Below, in pieces: positions 16,471-25,737 of a stretch of 64,000 nucleotides of DNA. The DNA is taken from assembly GCF_038958875.1 (NCBI RefSeq), contig NZ_CP152407.1, positions 2,735,501 through 2,799,500 of the forward strand. The letters run 5' to 3'. The number at the start of each line of letters is the position of its first letter. The first letter of the stretch is position 1. Below the pieces are notes generated by a model. That model worked only from the letters and a program-made list of their open reading frames with translations, did no database searches and was not told where the DNA came from. The DNA is from Acidovorax sp. FHTAMBA. GTDB lineage: Bacteria > Pseudomonadota > Gammaproteobacteria > Burkholderiales > Burkholderiaceae_C. Position numbers and translations under genes: made by a program.

Positions 16471-17997
16471 ATGGACATGATTGGCAAGATACGGCGGATG
16501 CACCGCCGGGACAAGAAGACGAAGCGGGAGATATCGAGGGCCACGGGCCTGTCGCGCAACACGGTGGCCAAGTGGCTGGACGAGGCGCAGCCGGTCGAGC
16601 CCAAGTACCGCCGGGAGGCGGCGAAGGCGACCAAGCTGTCGGCGCACGAGGCGGAGCTCAAGCAAGCCTTGAAGGCCGATGCCAAGCGGCCCAAGAAGGA
16701 GCGGCGCACGGCCAAGGCCTTGTTCACGCAGATCAAGGCAGCGGGCTACGAAGGTGGCTACACGCGGGTGACGGATTTCATCCGCAAGTGGCGCCAAGGT
16801 GAAGGCCAACAGGCGGCCTGCAAGGCCTTCGTGCCATTGACCTTCGAGCTTGGCGAGGCCTTCCAGTTCGACTGGAGCGAAGACGGCTTGCTGGTGGGCG
16901 GGGTGTACTACCGCATGCAGGTCTCGCACATGAAGCTGTGTGCCAGTGGGGCCTTCTGGCTGGTGGCCTACCCCAGCCAAGGCCACGAGATGCTGTTCGA
17001 TGCGCACACCCGCAGCTTTGCAGCGCTGGGTGGCGTGGCACGCCGTGGCATCTACGACAACATGAAGACGGCGGTCGACAAAGTCAAGAAGGGCAAAGGC
17101 CGCGTGGTCAATGCGCGCTTTGCAGCCATGTGCGCGCACTATCTGTTCGACCCTGATTTTTGCAACCGTGCCAGCGGCTGGGAGAAGGGGCGCGTGGAGA
17201 AGGATGTGCAAGACAGCCGCCGTCGCATCTGGGTGGAGGCGGGGCAACGGCGCTTTGGCAGCTTTACCGAGCTCAATGCGTGGCTGGGCGAGCGCTGCCG
17301 GGCTCTGTGGCGAGAGCTGCGCCACCCGCAGCACAAAGCGTTCAGCATCGCCGAGATGCTGGAGCTGGAGCAAAGCCACCTGATGCCGATGCCGGTGGCC
17401 TTTGATGGCTATGTTGAGAACCCGGCCAAGGTGAGCAGCACCTGCCTGGTGACGGTGGCGCGCAACCGCTACTCGGTGCCCTGCGAATGGGCGGGGCAAA
17501 TGGTCAGCACACACCTGTACCCGGCGCAGATCGTGGTGGTGGCCGGCGATGCTATGGTGGCCACGCACGAGCGCCTGAGCGATCGCAACCAGACCCGCTA
17601 CGACTGGCAGCATTACGTGCCGCTGATCGAGCGCAAGCCGGGCGCGCTGCGCAACGGCGCGCCCTTTGCAGACCTGCCCGAGCCATTGCAGCGCATGCGC
17701 AAAGGCTTGCTGCACCAGGAGGGCGGCGACAGGGTGATGGCGCAGGTACTGGCCGAGGTGCCCAAGCAAGGGCTGGACGCCGTGCTGGTGGCGGTGGAGT
17801 TGGCCCTGGAGAGTGCGCCGCCATCGGGGCGGGTGAGCACCGAGCACGTCATCAACGTGCTCGGCCGCCTGCAAGCGCAGCCCCTGCCCGAGACGGTTGC
17901 GACCAACCTGCAAGTGAGCCAGACACCCCTGGCCGACACGGCGCGCTATGACAGCCTGCGCGCTGGCAGCGACATGCAGGAGGCCGATCATGCGTGA
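16471..17997 (+). CDS. istA: IS21-family transposase IstA
   Basis: 508 aa from the chosen ATG, which has GAGG nine bases upstream; a start 18 bp earlier (MKRVIT) is possible but has poor spacing. The N-terminal HTH (KTKREISRATGLSRNTVAKW) is followed by a DDE integrase core with AFQFDWSEDG (first Asp) and GIYDNMKTAVDKV (second Asp). The reading frame looks intact. It overlaps istB by 8 bp. Confidence 0.92.
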   Translation: MDMIGKIRRMHRRDKKTKREISRATGLSRNTVAKWLDEAQPVEPKYRREAAKATKLSAHEAELKQALKADAKRPKKERRTAKALFTQIKAAGYEGGYTRVTDFIRKWRQGEGQQAACKAFVPLTFELGEAFQFDWSEDGLLVGGVYYRMQVSHMKLCASGAFWLVAYPSQGHEMLFDAHTRSFAALGGVARRGIYDNMKTAVDKVKKGKGRVVNARFAAMCAHYLFDPDFCNRASGWEKGRVEKDVQDSRRRIWVEAGQRRFGSFTELNAWLGERCRALWRELRHPQHKAFSIAEMLELEQSHLMPMPVAFDGYVENPAKVSSTCLVTVARNRYSVPCEWAGQMVSTHLYPAQIVVVAGDAMVATHERLSDRNQTRYDWQHYVPLIERKPGALRNGAPFADLPEPLQRMRKGLLHQEGGDRVMAQVLAEVPKQGLDAVLVAVELALESAPPSGRVSTEHVINVLGRLQAQPLPETVATNLQVSQTPLADTARYDSLRAGSDMQEADHA

Positions 17998-18775
17998 GCT
18001 GGACAAGGAGTTCAAAGAGCTGCGCCTGTACGGCATGGCCGGGGCCTGGGAGGACCTGGTCAAGCAAGGCGGCCACGCCACGCTGGAGAGCTCGCGCTGG
18101 CTGCTGGAGCACCTGCTGCAAGCGGAAGTCACGGACAGAGCCATGCGCTCAGTGAGCTACCAGATGCACACGGCGAAGTTCCCCGTGCACCGCGACCTGG
18201 CGGGCTTCGACTTCGAATGCTCGCCCGTGGACAAAAAGCTCATCGAGCAGTTGGCCAGCATGGCGTTCACCGAGCAGGCGCACAACGTGGTGCTGGTGGG
18301 TGGCCCCGGCACGGGCAAGACGCATCTGGCCACGGCCATCGGCGTGGCGGGCATCACGCGCCATGGCTCACGCGTGCGGTTTTACTCCACGGTGGACCTG
18401 GTCAACGCACTGGAGCAGGAGAAGGCCCAAGGCAAGGCAGGCCGCATCGCAGCGAGCTTGCAGCGCATGGACCTGGTCATCCTTGATGAGCTGGGCTACC
18501 TGCCCTTCAGCCAGGCAGGCGGCGCCTTGCTGTTCCACCTGCTGAGCAAGCTCTACGAGCAGACCAGCGTGATGATCACCACCAACCTGGACTTCAAGGA
18601 ATGGTCCAGCGTGTTCGGCGATGCCAAGATGACCACGGCACTGCTGGATCGACTCACGCACCACTGCCACATCGTCGAGACGGGCAACGAGTCCCACAGG
18701 TTCATGCACAGCACAGCCGTGGCCAAGAAACGCATCAAGGCACGCGAACAGGCCAAGAAGGCTGAGCCGTTCTGA
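17990..18775 (+). CDS. istB: IS21-family helper ATPase IstB
   Basis: 261 aa AAA+ ATPase related to DnaC. Walker A is GGPGTGKTHLA, Walker B is LVILDELGYLP, and the sensor-1 region is SVMITTNLDFKEW. It works with IstA in transposition target choice. The start ATGCGTGAG overlaps the end of istA, consistent with translational coupling. Confidence 0.93.
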   Translation: MRELDKEFKELRLYGMAGAWEDLVKQGGHATLESSRWLLEHLLQAEVTDRAMRSVSYQMHTAKFPVHRDLAGFDFECSPVDKKLIEQLASMAFTEQAHNVVLVGGPGTGKTHLATAIGVAGITRHGSRVRFYSTVDLVNALEQEKAQGKAGRIAASLQRMDLVILDELGYLPFSQAGGALLFHLLSKLYEQTSVMITTNLDFKEWSSVFGDAKMTTALLDRLTHHCHIVETGNESHRFMHSTAVAKKRIKAREQAKKAEPF

Positions 18776-19005
18776 GCGGTTCAAGGGCAAGCCGCTACGG
18801 GCTTCGCCCTGCGCGGCTTACCCTCAACGGACGACCACCGAGCTCGATCACCAAGGAGACCAAAACCGACCCAAGGCACTACACTTATCCACAGCCGACC
18901 TTCACAGGTTGGCCATTAGCCCTGGCTCAAAATTCAATCGGCACGGTGGCTCAATTTTGAATCGGCGCCAACACCGAAGTTGCTCCCCGCCCATAAGACA
19001 CCGCC

Positions 19006-20215
19006 GTGCCTCTCCAGCCTTGGCTGAACCGCACCGTCGGCGGTGTCGGTCTGACCATCGCACTGGGCGACTTTTGCTACTAGACCACGACCGTGATCCT
19101 GCCGGGATTTCTGGCGGTGTTGGGCGTGCCGGCGGCAGCCCTGGGTTTGATCGAAGGCGCCGCCGATGCGATGGCCAGCTTCACCAAGATAGTGTCTGGT
19201 TACATCGCCGACAAGTTAGGGCATCGCAAGCTGCTGGTGCTTCTGGGCTATGCATTGACCCCTGTGGGCCAAGCCCTGATCGCATTGGCCGCAGGCTGGC
19301 CACTTCTGCTGGCGGGGCGGCTGTTGTCCTGGTTCGGCAAGGGTTGCGTGGCCCGTTGCGCGATGCCATCGTGATCCAGGCCATCCATCCCGAAGCGCGT
19401 GAACGGGCCTCCGGTTTCCACCGGGCAATGTATACGATCGGCGCCGTCGTCGGCCCATTGTTGGGGGTAACCCTGCTGGGCTGGGCACAAGACCTGCACT
19501 GGGCAGATGCTGCTGGCCCGTTCCGGCTGGTGCTATGGCTCAGCGTCATCCAGGGCGTGCTTGCAGTCATCGCGTTCCTGACCCTGGTGCAGGATCCTGC
19601 GCACTCACCCAATCCCGGCCTGCGCCTTTTCAACACCCTGCGCGGCCTGCCATCTCGCTTCAAGAAATATTTGGCCGCGGTAGGAGTTTTCGGACTGGGA
19701 GACTTCTCACACAGCCTGCTCATTCTGGCGGCCACCCAACTGCTGACAGCGCGCCTTGGCATCGTTCACGCCGCCCAGGTAGCCGGGCTGCTCTATGTAT
19801 GGCGAAATGTCGTGCAGCTCCTGGCCTCCTATCCGGTGCGCGCGCGGGCCGACCGCATCGGCTCGCTGCAAGTACTGGTGATCGGCTATGCGCTGGGCGC
19901 GCTGACGGCGCTGGGAGCGGTGGCTGCCTTCTGGTGGCAAGTCGACAGCATTCCCGTGTTGGCGTTGGTTTTCCTGGCCGCTGGGCTCTATATGACCGTT
20001 CAGGAGGCGCTGGAATCGACGGTGACGGCTGACATGGTGGCGCAGGACAAGCTGGCCACCGGCTATGGCGCGCTGGGCACAGTCAACGGCATCGCCAGCT
20101 GATTTCCACCTCGGCCGTGGGCTTGTTGTGGACGGCAATGTCGCCTTTGCTTGCCTTTGGGTTGGCGCCCGTGCTGATGGCCATGGGTACGCTGGCGCTG
20201 AGGCGTGTGCGGTGA
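19006..20215 (+). pseudogene. MFS transporter pseudogene
   Basis: A major-facilitator gene can be followed from GTG at 19006 (VPLQPWLNRTVGGVGLTIAL) to the stop at 20213 (MGTLALRRVR). Three lesions break it: an in-frame TAG at 19081 where an E or Q codon is expected, a one-base loss near 19346 (after SWFGKG), and another frameshift near 20098 (after GTVNGIA). Intact relatives would be about 400 aa with 12 helices. It lies directly right of the IS21 element. The substrate is unknown. Confidence 0.85.
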
Positions 20216-20380
20216 GTTGCCAACGTCTGCGTCCATCCAGGGCGCAGCGTGGGACTGAGGGGTCGCCAGTATTGCTCTCTCCTCACCTTCACCGCTTGCA
20301 TGATGGGTCTATCAGCGGTTGTCGGGTACGAATATGCCACTGGGTCCAGCAGGGAACTCTCGACCCCATAGGCTGTGATC

Positions 20381-20386
20381 TACAAT
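20381..20386 (+). promoter_or_regulatory. -10-like hexamer just upstream of the His-rich protein gene
   Basis: TACAAT lies 7 bases before the ATG at 20394, so the transcript would start at or next to the start codon (leaderless). The same placement is seen before the genes at 32218 and 39159. No convincing -35 box was seen. Confidence 0.4.
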
Positions 20387-20393
20387 TGATAGC

Positions 20394-20747
20394 ATGCCCC
20401 ATCGCTTGCGATCATTGCTGCTGGTAATTGCCTTGTTATGGCAATCCATCGGCATGGTCACTCCATTTGCGGTAGCACAGCGCGCGGACCAGATGGCCCA
20501 CATGGTGGTCCATACCCAGGATGTCGACCATCACCACCACGAGGATCTCTCAGCGCATGTGGAGGCATCTGGTGGGCTCGACAGCCACGAGCACGCAGAC
20601 ACGGGGGTCACCCCGGCCGGTCTGTTGCCTAGTGCCTCGTTGAAAGTTCCCAGCCTTCCCCCTGCAAGCCCTGCCGCGCTCATATTGCAGCGGTACATCC
20701 CTCCCTCCTTGGACGGGCTTTTACGCCCTCCCACAGCGCTCGCCTGA
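20394..20747 (+). CDS. Exported His-rich small protein (CzcI-like)
   Basis: 117 aa. A signal peptide (MPHRLRSLLLVIALLWQSIG to about residue 28) is followed by a His/Asp-rich segment (HTQDVDHHHHEDLSAH) and a Pro-rich end. It resembles in layout the small periplasmic CzcI-type proteins placed ahead of metal-efflux operons, but shares little sequence. Metal binding is inferred from the histidines. It is first of a plus-strand group with a HupE-like protein and a DUF6488 protein. Confidence 0.6.
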   Translation: MPHRLRSLLLVIALLWQSIGMVTPFAVAQRADQMAHMVVHTQDVDHHHHEDLSAHVEASGGLDSHEHADTGVTPAGLLPSASLKVPSLPPASPAALILQRYIPPSLDGLLRPPTALA

Positions 20748-20923
20748 GCGTGAACGTCTGCCGCGCATGAAGGCGCGCTGAGCGTTCATCCATTCCCTCC
20801 CTGACTTCTTTCGCCCAATGGCATCAGGCGCAGCGCGCCCGCTTGCGTTCGCCTGGGCCTTTTCAATGTCGCGGCAACGCGCGACATCGGGCACTCGTTC
20901 GCTCATATTTTGGAAGGCACTTC

Positions 20924-21712
20924 ATGAACCTACCGCTCTGGTTGAAGCGGCTCGCTCCGGCCTTGCTCCTGTTGATTCCCCTGGTGGCCGTCGCGCATGG
21001 CATCTCCGAGGAGGATCGACAGCGCATGCTGGACGGTGGCTATCTTCAGTACATCGGTCTTGGCGCAAGCCACATGCTCACGGGCTACGACCACTTGCTC
21101 TTTCTCTTCGGGGTGGTGTTTTTTCTCTCGTCCTTCAAGGACGTAGCGAAATTCGTCACCGTGTTCACGATCGGGCACTGCATCACGCTGATCTTCGCCA
21201 CGTATTTCAAGATCACCTGGAACTACTACCTGATCGACGCCATCATCGCGCTGAGCGTGATGTACAAGGCGTTCGACAACAACGGCGGGTTCCAGAAGCA
21301 CTTTGATATCAAGTCGCCGAACCTTCTTGCAGCAGTGTTCGGATTCGGCCTGCTGCATGGTTTCGGGCTGTCAACGCGCTTGCAGCAGTTGCCGCTGGGC
21401 GACGACAGCGGCTCCATGCTGCTTCGTATCCTCAGCTTCAACCTGGGCGTGGAGCTGGGCCAGATCGCGGCTCTCACCGGCATGGTTGCCTTGCTCGCAC
21501 TGTGGCGCCATCGACCGTCATTCAAGCGGTTCAGCTACATGGCCAACCTGGGACTTTTCTATGCCGGGGTGTACCTGCTTTTCATGCAGTTGCACGGCTA
21601 CCAGCATGACGTCGATCCAGACAGTTTCCGATTCCCCGCCGCCGAGCACCAGCACGTCCATGAAGACATGGACATTCAGAAATCGACTGATGACAGTCGC
21701 AACACCCTTTGA
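20924..21712 (+). CDS. HupE/UreJ-2 family membrane protein
   Basis: 262 aa. A signal-like N-terminus ending VAVAHG precedes the family motif GASHMLTGYDHLLFLFGVVF, six or seven hydrophobic helices and LLHGFGLSTRLQ. The C-terminal tail is His/Asp-rich (EHQHVHEDMD). HupE/UreJ proteins are linked to nickel or cobalt transport, fitting the nearby NreB-type exporter. The start has GGAAGG 6-11 bases upstream. It lies 28 bp before the DUF6488 gene. Confidence 0.8.
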   Translation: MNLPLWLKRLAPALLLLIPLVAVAHGISEEDRQRMLDGGYLQYIGLGASHMLTGYDHLLFLFGVVFFLSSFKDVAKFVTVFTIGHCITLIFATYFKITWNYYLIDAIIALSVMYKAFDNNGGFQKHFDIKSPNLLAAVFGFGLLHGFGLSTRLQQLPLGDDSGSMLLRILSFNLGVELGQIAALTGMVALLALWRHRPSFKRFSYMANLGLFYAGVYLLFMQLHGYQHDVDPDSFRFPAAEHQHVHEDMDIQKSTDDSRNTL

Positions 21713-21740
21713 CCCGCTTTACCAACCGAAAGACAGCACC

Positions 21741-22091
21741 ATGAAATACCTGATCGCCGCCGCAACCATCGTCTCTGGCTTCACCTTTGCGACCCCCGCG
21801 CTAGCCTCCGAGGGGGGCAGTTGCCACTTCCATGGCAACAAGCCCACCACCGACACGGTTGTGGTGGGATGCGCCAATCAGCGCAGGGACGCGCTGGTAG
21901 GCAGCGGCAAGCTGAACAAGCCGTGGCAGGCCGTGAAACACGACAAGGTCGAGATGGTCGACGGAAAAAAGGGCAAGGAATGGCGTGTGACGTTTAGCAA
22001 CCCCGCGGAACAGGACAAGAGCAAGGCAACGCTCTACATGTTCTTCACGCCGGCAGGCAACTTCATAGCGTCGAACTTCACTGGCCAGTAA
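21741..22091 (+). CDS. Exported DUF6488 family protein
   Basis: 116 aa. A signal peptide (cleavage after ATPALA, about residue 22) leads to a mature protein beginning SEGGSCHFHGNKP, with two Cys, and ending TLYMFFTPAGNFIASNFTGQ. It matches my recollection of the DUF6488 family, of unknown function, which tends to occur beside metal-resistance genes. The CHFH motif could bind metal; that is inference. Confidence 0.7.
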   Translation: MKYLIAAATIVSGFTFATPALASEGGSCHFHGNKPTTDTVVVGCANQRRDALVGSGKLNKPWQAVKHDKVEMVDGKKGKEWRVTFSNPAEQDKSKATLYMFFTPAGNFIASNFTGQ

Positions 22092-22189
22092 CGCATGGCC
22101 GCCCCTGCAGCAGATGCGGGGGCCCTCCCAGGGGATGCCTGGAACGAAAACACCCTCAGGGGTGAAATCTTCCAGGCGTTCTCGCGGGA

Positions 22190-22468
22190 TCAAAGGTACT
22201 TGGTCAAATCCTTGAATTCGGCTATCGATGCCCGCGCGGAAGCTGCACTTGCGCCCACGACCTGGTCCAGGCAGTTGTCGAGATGGTCATGGATCACCAC
22301 CTTCTTGGCGGCGCTGATTGCGCGTTCCACCGCGTGCAGCTGCTGGGCGATTTCGTTGCACGGCCGGTGGCTCTCGATCATGGCGATGACATTCGCCAAG
22401 TGGCCGTTGGCCCGCTTCAATCGCTTGACCACGTCGGGATGACTGGCATGTAGGTGTTTCTCTGTCAT
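22190..22468 (-). CDS. CsoR/RcnR-family metal-sensing repressor (NreA-like)
   Basis: 92 aa, all-helical DUF156 family. The ligand pattern Cys37, His62, Cys66 has exactly the spacing of the CsoR C-H-C site; His5 and His7 at the N-terminus resemble the extra ligands of nickel/cobalt sensors. It is divergent from an NreB-type exporter with 100 bp between the starts and a G-tract palindrome that looks like its operator. A Ni/Co sensor is the likeliest role; Cu(I) is possible. The start MTEKHLHASHPDVVKRLKR gives the normal family length. Confidence 0.85.
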   Translation of the reverse strand: MTEKHLHASHPDVVKRLKRANGHLANVIAMIESHRPCNEIAQQLHAVERAISAAKKVVIHDHLDNCLDQVVGASAASARASIAEFKDLTKYL

Positions 22469-22472
22469 GCCA

Positions 22473-22496
22473 TATCCTATCCCCCAGGATACGATA
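22473..22496. promoter_or_regulatory. Candidate operator for the CsoR/RcnR-type repressor
   Basis: On the minus strand the site reads TATCGTATCCTGGGGGATAG then GATA: a G-tract flanked by A/T-rich ATCC and GGAT arms, the shape of CsoR/RcnR operators. It begins 4 bp from the repressor's start codon and lies about 70 bp upstream of the exporter. Confidence 0.6.
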
Positions 22497-22568
22497 CGGT
22501 CAATATTTCTCCATTCCACCGATTCGCTGGAGGATTGGTGGCCAACGACTTCCCCAGAAAGGTCCCCC

Positions 22569-23885
22569 ATGTTGGAAGTGCTTGCAAACAGAACCTATCG
22601 GCACCTGTTCTTCGCGCAGGTGATCGCCTTGCTCGGCACTGGGCTGGCGACCGTGGCGCTCGGCCTGCTCGCCTTCGATCTGGCAGGAGCAAATGCGGGC
22701 GCGGTGCTGGGTACGGCACTCGCCATCAAGATGCTGGCTTATATCGGCGTCGCGCCGGTCGCGTCGGCCATGGCAGAACGCTTGCCCCGCCGCGCGGTTC
22801 TGGTTGCGCTCGATCTGATCCGGGCAGGCGTGGCCCTCATGCTTCCATTCGTGACCCAGATCTGGCAGGTATACGTGCTGATCTTCGTGCTGCAGTCTGC
22901 ATCCGCCGCATTCACGCCCACCTTCCAGGCAACCATTCCGGACGTGCTGCCCGAAGAGAACGACTACACGAAGGCGCTTTCACTGTCCCGACTGGCCTAC
23001 GACCTCGAATCGCTGGCCAGCCCTATCCTGGCGGCATTGTTGCTGACCTTCGTGAGCTACCACAGCCTGTTTGGTGGCACGGTCGTTGGCTTCATCGCAT
23101 CGGCCGCCCTGGTGATATCGGCCGTGCTGCCGAAGGCCAAACTGCCACCAAAGCGCAGCATTTATGAGCGCACTACGCGGGGCCTGCGGATCTATCTGGC
23201 GACGCCGCGCCTGCGTGGGCTCCTTGCACTCAATCTCGCCGTGGCCGCAGGCAGCGCGATGGTCATCGTGAACACTGTGGTTCTGGTGCAGTCGCAGATG
23301 GGAATGACGCAGACCTCCACTGCCATCGCGCTCGCTTGCTTTGGCGCCGGGTCCATGATCATGGCCTTGCTGTTGCCCCGGCTTCTCGACCGCGTGCGCG
23401 AACGTCCGGCCATGCTCGCCGGCGCATCGGTGGTCGCGGCGGGTCTCATGCTCGGTTGGGCGCTTGCGAACCGGTACGAGGTGTTGCTGCCTCTGTGGTT
23501 TGTGATGGGCCTGGGCTACTCCCTGGCCCAGACTCCCTCGGGGCGCCTGTTGCGCCGCTCGTCAAGCGAAGAAGACCGGCCTGCGCTGTTTGCCGCCCAG
23601 TTTGCGCTCTCGCACGCCTGCTGGCTCATCACCTACCCGCTGGCGGGATGGGTGGGCGCCCGATTTGGTGTGGACGCAAGCTTTGCATCGCTGGGGATCG
23701 TCGCGGTGGCCGCCATCGCCGTTTCTGCCTGGCTATGGCCCGACCGGGAGCCCTCTGAGCTGTCGCATGCACACGATGACCTGCCGCCAGACCATCCGCA
23801 CCTTGCCGGGGCGGGGCAAACCGGAGGGCGAAAACACTCTCATGCATATGTCATTGATGACGAGCACCAGCGCTGGCCGCAGTAG
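22569..23885 (+). CDS. nreB: NreB-type MFS metal exporter with His-rich tail
   Basis: 438 aa, 12 predicted helices of the major facilitator superfamily, starting MLEVLANRTYRHLFFAQVIA. The cytosolic tail is rich in His and Asp (SHAHDDLPPDHPHLAG, then GGRKHSHAY), as in the NreB nickel exporter. The start has AAAGG 7 bases upstream; a longer frame was rejected because it would run through the operator. Pairing with the divergent CsoR-family sensor supports Ni/Co efflux across the inner membrane. Confidence 0.78.
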   Translation: MLEVLANRTYRHLFFAQVIALLGTGLATVALGLLAFDLAGANAGAVLGTALAIKMLAYIGVAPVASAMAERLPRRAVLVALDLIRAGVALMLPFVTQIWQVYVLIFVLQSASAAFTPTFQATIPDVLPEENDYTKALSLSRLAYDLESLASPILAALLLTFVSYHSLFGGTVVGFIASAALVISAVLPKAKLPPKRSIYERTTRGLRIYLATPRLRGLLALNLAVAAGSAMVIVNTVVLVQSQMGMTQTSTAIALACFGAGSMIMALLLPRLLDRVRERPAMLAGASVVAAGLMLGWALANRYEVLLPLWFVMGLGYSLAQTPSGRLLRRSSSEEDRPALFAAQFALSHACWLITYPLAGWVGARFGVDASFASLGIVAVAAIAVSAWLWPDREPSELSHAHDDLPPDHPHLAGAGQTGGRKHSHAYVIDDEHQRWPQ

Positions 23886-24084
23886 CCGCCCGTGCAAGCG
23901 AGGGAAGGGGCGCAAATCAGTGGGTGGTGATGCCAACTGCCAGCGCGTTTTTCCGATGGCGTGGCCGGGCGAGACGCGGGAGCAGGTGCTGCAGGCGTCC
24001 AGGCCCCACATATTTGTCCTGCAAGCAGGATCGAAAATTCACCAGCTGGGGCACAATGGTTGCCGCTGCTAAACACGGCTCCTT

Positions 24085-24534
24085 ATGTCTACCCCTCTGC
24101 GCCAAATCCCCCTCCAGAAGAGCCGGTCCCCGGTCTCGCTGGCGCGCGCATTGTGGATTGCCAAGTGGCTCCTGGTGCTGGTTCTGGCCTGGGACCAGAT
24201 TGCCTCGCCCCTGCACCAGCACCATCACGACTCAGGAATCGACGGTTCCTGGATCGGTGCGATGCAGGATGGCGCCGGCGCCGAGGCGCTGCATGTGGAC
24301 GATGGCGACAACCTGGCGCTCTTCGCTCACGCCACCATGGCCGTGCAGTTGCAGGCCGCTTCCGGCCAACTGAGCACCGCCAGCGAACCGGTCGCTCTGT
24401 TCTTTGCCTTCGCCGAGGTCTTCGACTCCGGTCAGGTGCGGGAACCGGACGTTTGGCCGACCTACGTCGCGCCGATCTACCCATCCTTCCGAAGTCTGCC
24501 TCCAGGGGGTCGTGCGCCCCCGCTCCACACCTGA
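24085..24534 (+). CDS. Exported/anchored small protein upstream of RND operon
   Basis: 149 aa, not recognised. One hydrophobic segment (LWIAKWLLVLVLAWDQIASP, about residues 24-43) followed directly by LHQHHHDSG looks like a signal or anchor with a metal-binding patch. No catalytic motif. It lies 71 bp before the adaptor gene and occupies the position of czcI-type genes in efflux operons. Confidence 0.55.
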   Translation: MSTPLRQIPLQKSRSPVSLARALWIAKWLLVLVLAWDQIASPLHQHHHDSGIDGSWIGAMQDGAGAEALHVDDGDNLALFAHATMAVQLQAASGQLSTASEPVALFFAFAEVFDSGQVREPDVWPTYVAPIYPSFRSLPPGGRAPPLHT

Positions 24535-24605
24535 AAAGCCCTTTCTTTTGCTTTTCCTGACCGCGCGCCTGGTTCCAAGGCTGTGGTCGTTTGTGGAGTT
24601 TTCCG

Positions 24606-25736
24606 ATGCTGTACCGTTTTTCCCGGCTGGCGCTTGGCCGCCTGGCCGTTTTCGTCTTCCCTTGTCTGATCGCTGCGCCGCTGGCGGCCCTCGCGGCTGA
24701 CGAGTTTCCCGTCAGCGCCGCCCAGATGCAGTCCCTGGGCGTGCAAGTGCAACGCCTCGAAAAGTCCGGCGACTCGTCGGGGCAGGCCTATTCCGCCCGT
24801 GTGGTTCTGGCACCAGGCCAGGAACAGGTAGTCAGCGCCCCCCTGGCCGGCGTGGTCGACCAGTTGCTGGTCGCCGAGAACGATGCCGTCAAGGCCGGAC
24901 AGCCGCTGATGCGCCTGATCAGCCCTGAGCTCGGCGAGTTGCAACTCAAGCTGATGGAGGTCAATTCGAGCAGCCGGCTGTCGCAAAAGGCCTTGCAGCG
25001 CGAGCGCCAGCTCTTCTCGGAAGGCATCATTCCCGAGAGGCGTGTGCAGGAGGCAGAAGCCACCGCAGCACAGGACGCAGCGCGCAAGCGCCAGGCCGAG
25101 GCAGCGCTTCGGCTGGCGGGCCTGGACAGCGGGCGGATCCGCAGCATTGCTGAAGGGGGCAACGTCGAGTCGACCATTACCGTTCGCGCCAAGGCTGCGG
25201 GTCTGGTGGGAGACGTGTCCGTCAAGCCTGGCCAGCGCGTACAGCAAGCGGACATGCTTTTGCGCATCGCCAATACCAGCAAGCTGGGGTTGGAAATCCA
25301 GATTCCATCGGCCCGCAATGCCCAGGTGACAACGGTGAAGGGCGCCCCGATCACTGTGATGGGGCGAACCGGAGTGCAAGGCGAGGCGCTCAGCGTGAGC
25401 CCTATGGTCAGCGACAACCAGGTACTGACCCTGAAGGCGGCGATCACCAAGGGATCTGAGCAGCTTCGGCCCGGGGAGATCGTGCAGGTGCAGGTACCGT
25501 TCGCTGGCGCTGGCGAAGGCTGGTCAGTTCCCCTGCAGTCGGTAGTGCGCCAGGGAGACAAGGCCTATGTTTTCGTGCGCACGGACAAGGGCTTCGTGGC
25601 AACGCCAGTCACCGTGCTGGCCAGCGCCGGGCAGACGATGCGCGTGACGGGTGGGCTGCAGGTTGGCCAGGAGATCGCTACCGCGTCCGTGATCGCGCTC
25701 AAGGCGGCGTGGCAAGGCAAGGGCGGGAGCAACTGA
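24606..25736 (+). CDS. RND efflux periplasmic adaptor (CzcB/CusB-like)
   Basis: 376 aa membrane-fusion protein. The signal segment ends near ALAADEFP. A barrel-sandwich hybrid (VSAPLAGVVDQLLVAENDAV), an alpha-helical hairpin (about residues 105-165) and a beta-barrel follow. It links the inner-membrane pump at 25738 to the TolC-type channel at 29134. The gene ends one base before the pump gene. It lacks the long His-rich N-terminus of the other adaptor in this window (41034). Confidence 0.88.
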   Translation: MLYRFSRLALGRLAVFVFPCLIAAPLAALAADEFPVSAAQMQSLGVQVQRLEKSGDSSGQAYSARVVLAPGQEQVVSAPLAGVVDQLLVAENDAVKAGQPLMRLISPELGELQLKLMEVNSSSRLSQKALQRERQLFSEGIIPERRVQEAEATAAQDAARKRQAEAALRLAGLDSGRIRSIAEGGNVESTITVRAKAAGLVGDVSVKPGQRVQQADMLLRIANTSKLGLEIQIPSARNAQVTTVKGAPITVMGRTGVQGEALSVSPMVSDNQVLTLKAAITKGSEQLRPGEIVQVQVPFAGAGEGWSVPLQSVVRQGDKAYVFVRTDKGFVATPVTVLASAGQTMRVTGGLQVGQEIATASVIALKAAWQGKGGSN

Positions 25737-25737
25737 G

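Larger units (their letters stand above)
16354..18973 (+). mobile_element. IS21-family insertion sequence
   Basis: 2620 bp. The left end TGTTGACGCCGAC and right end (reverse complement) TGTTGGCGCCGAT are inverted repeats. Both ends contain further internal copies of an AAAACTGAGCC / AAAATTGAGCC block, as is usual for IS21 transposase-binding sites. It encodes IstA and IstB in overlapping frames. No target duplication is visible (CCGCC left, CCGAA right), so flanking DNA has probably been rearranged. Confidence 0.88.
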
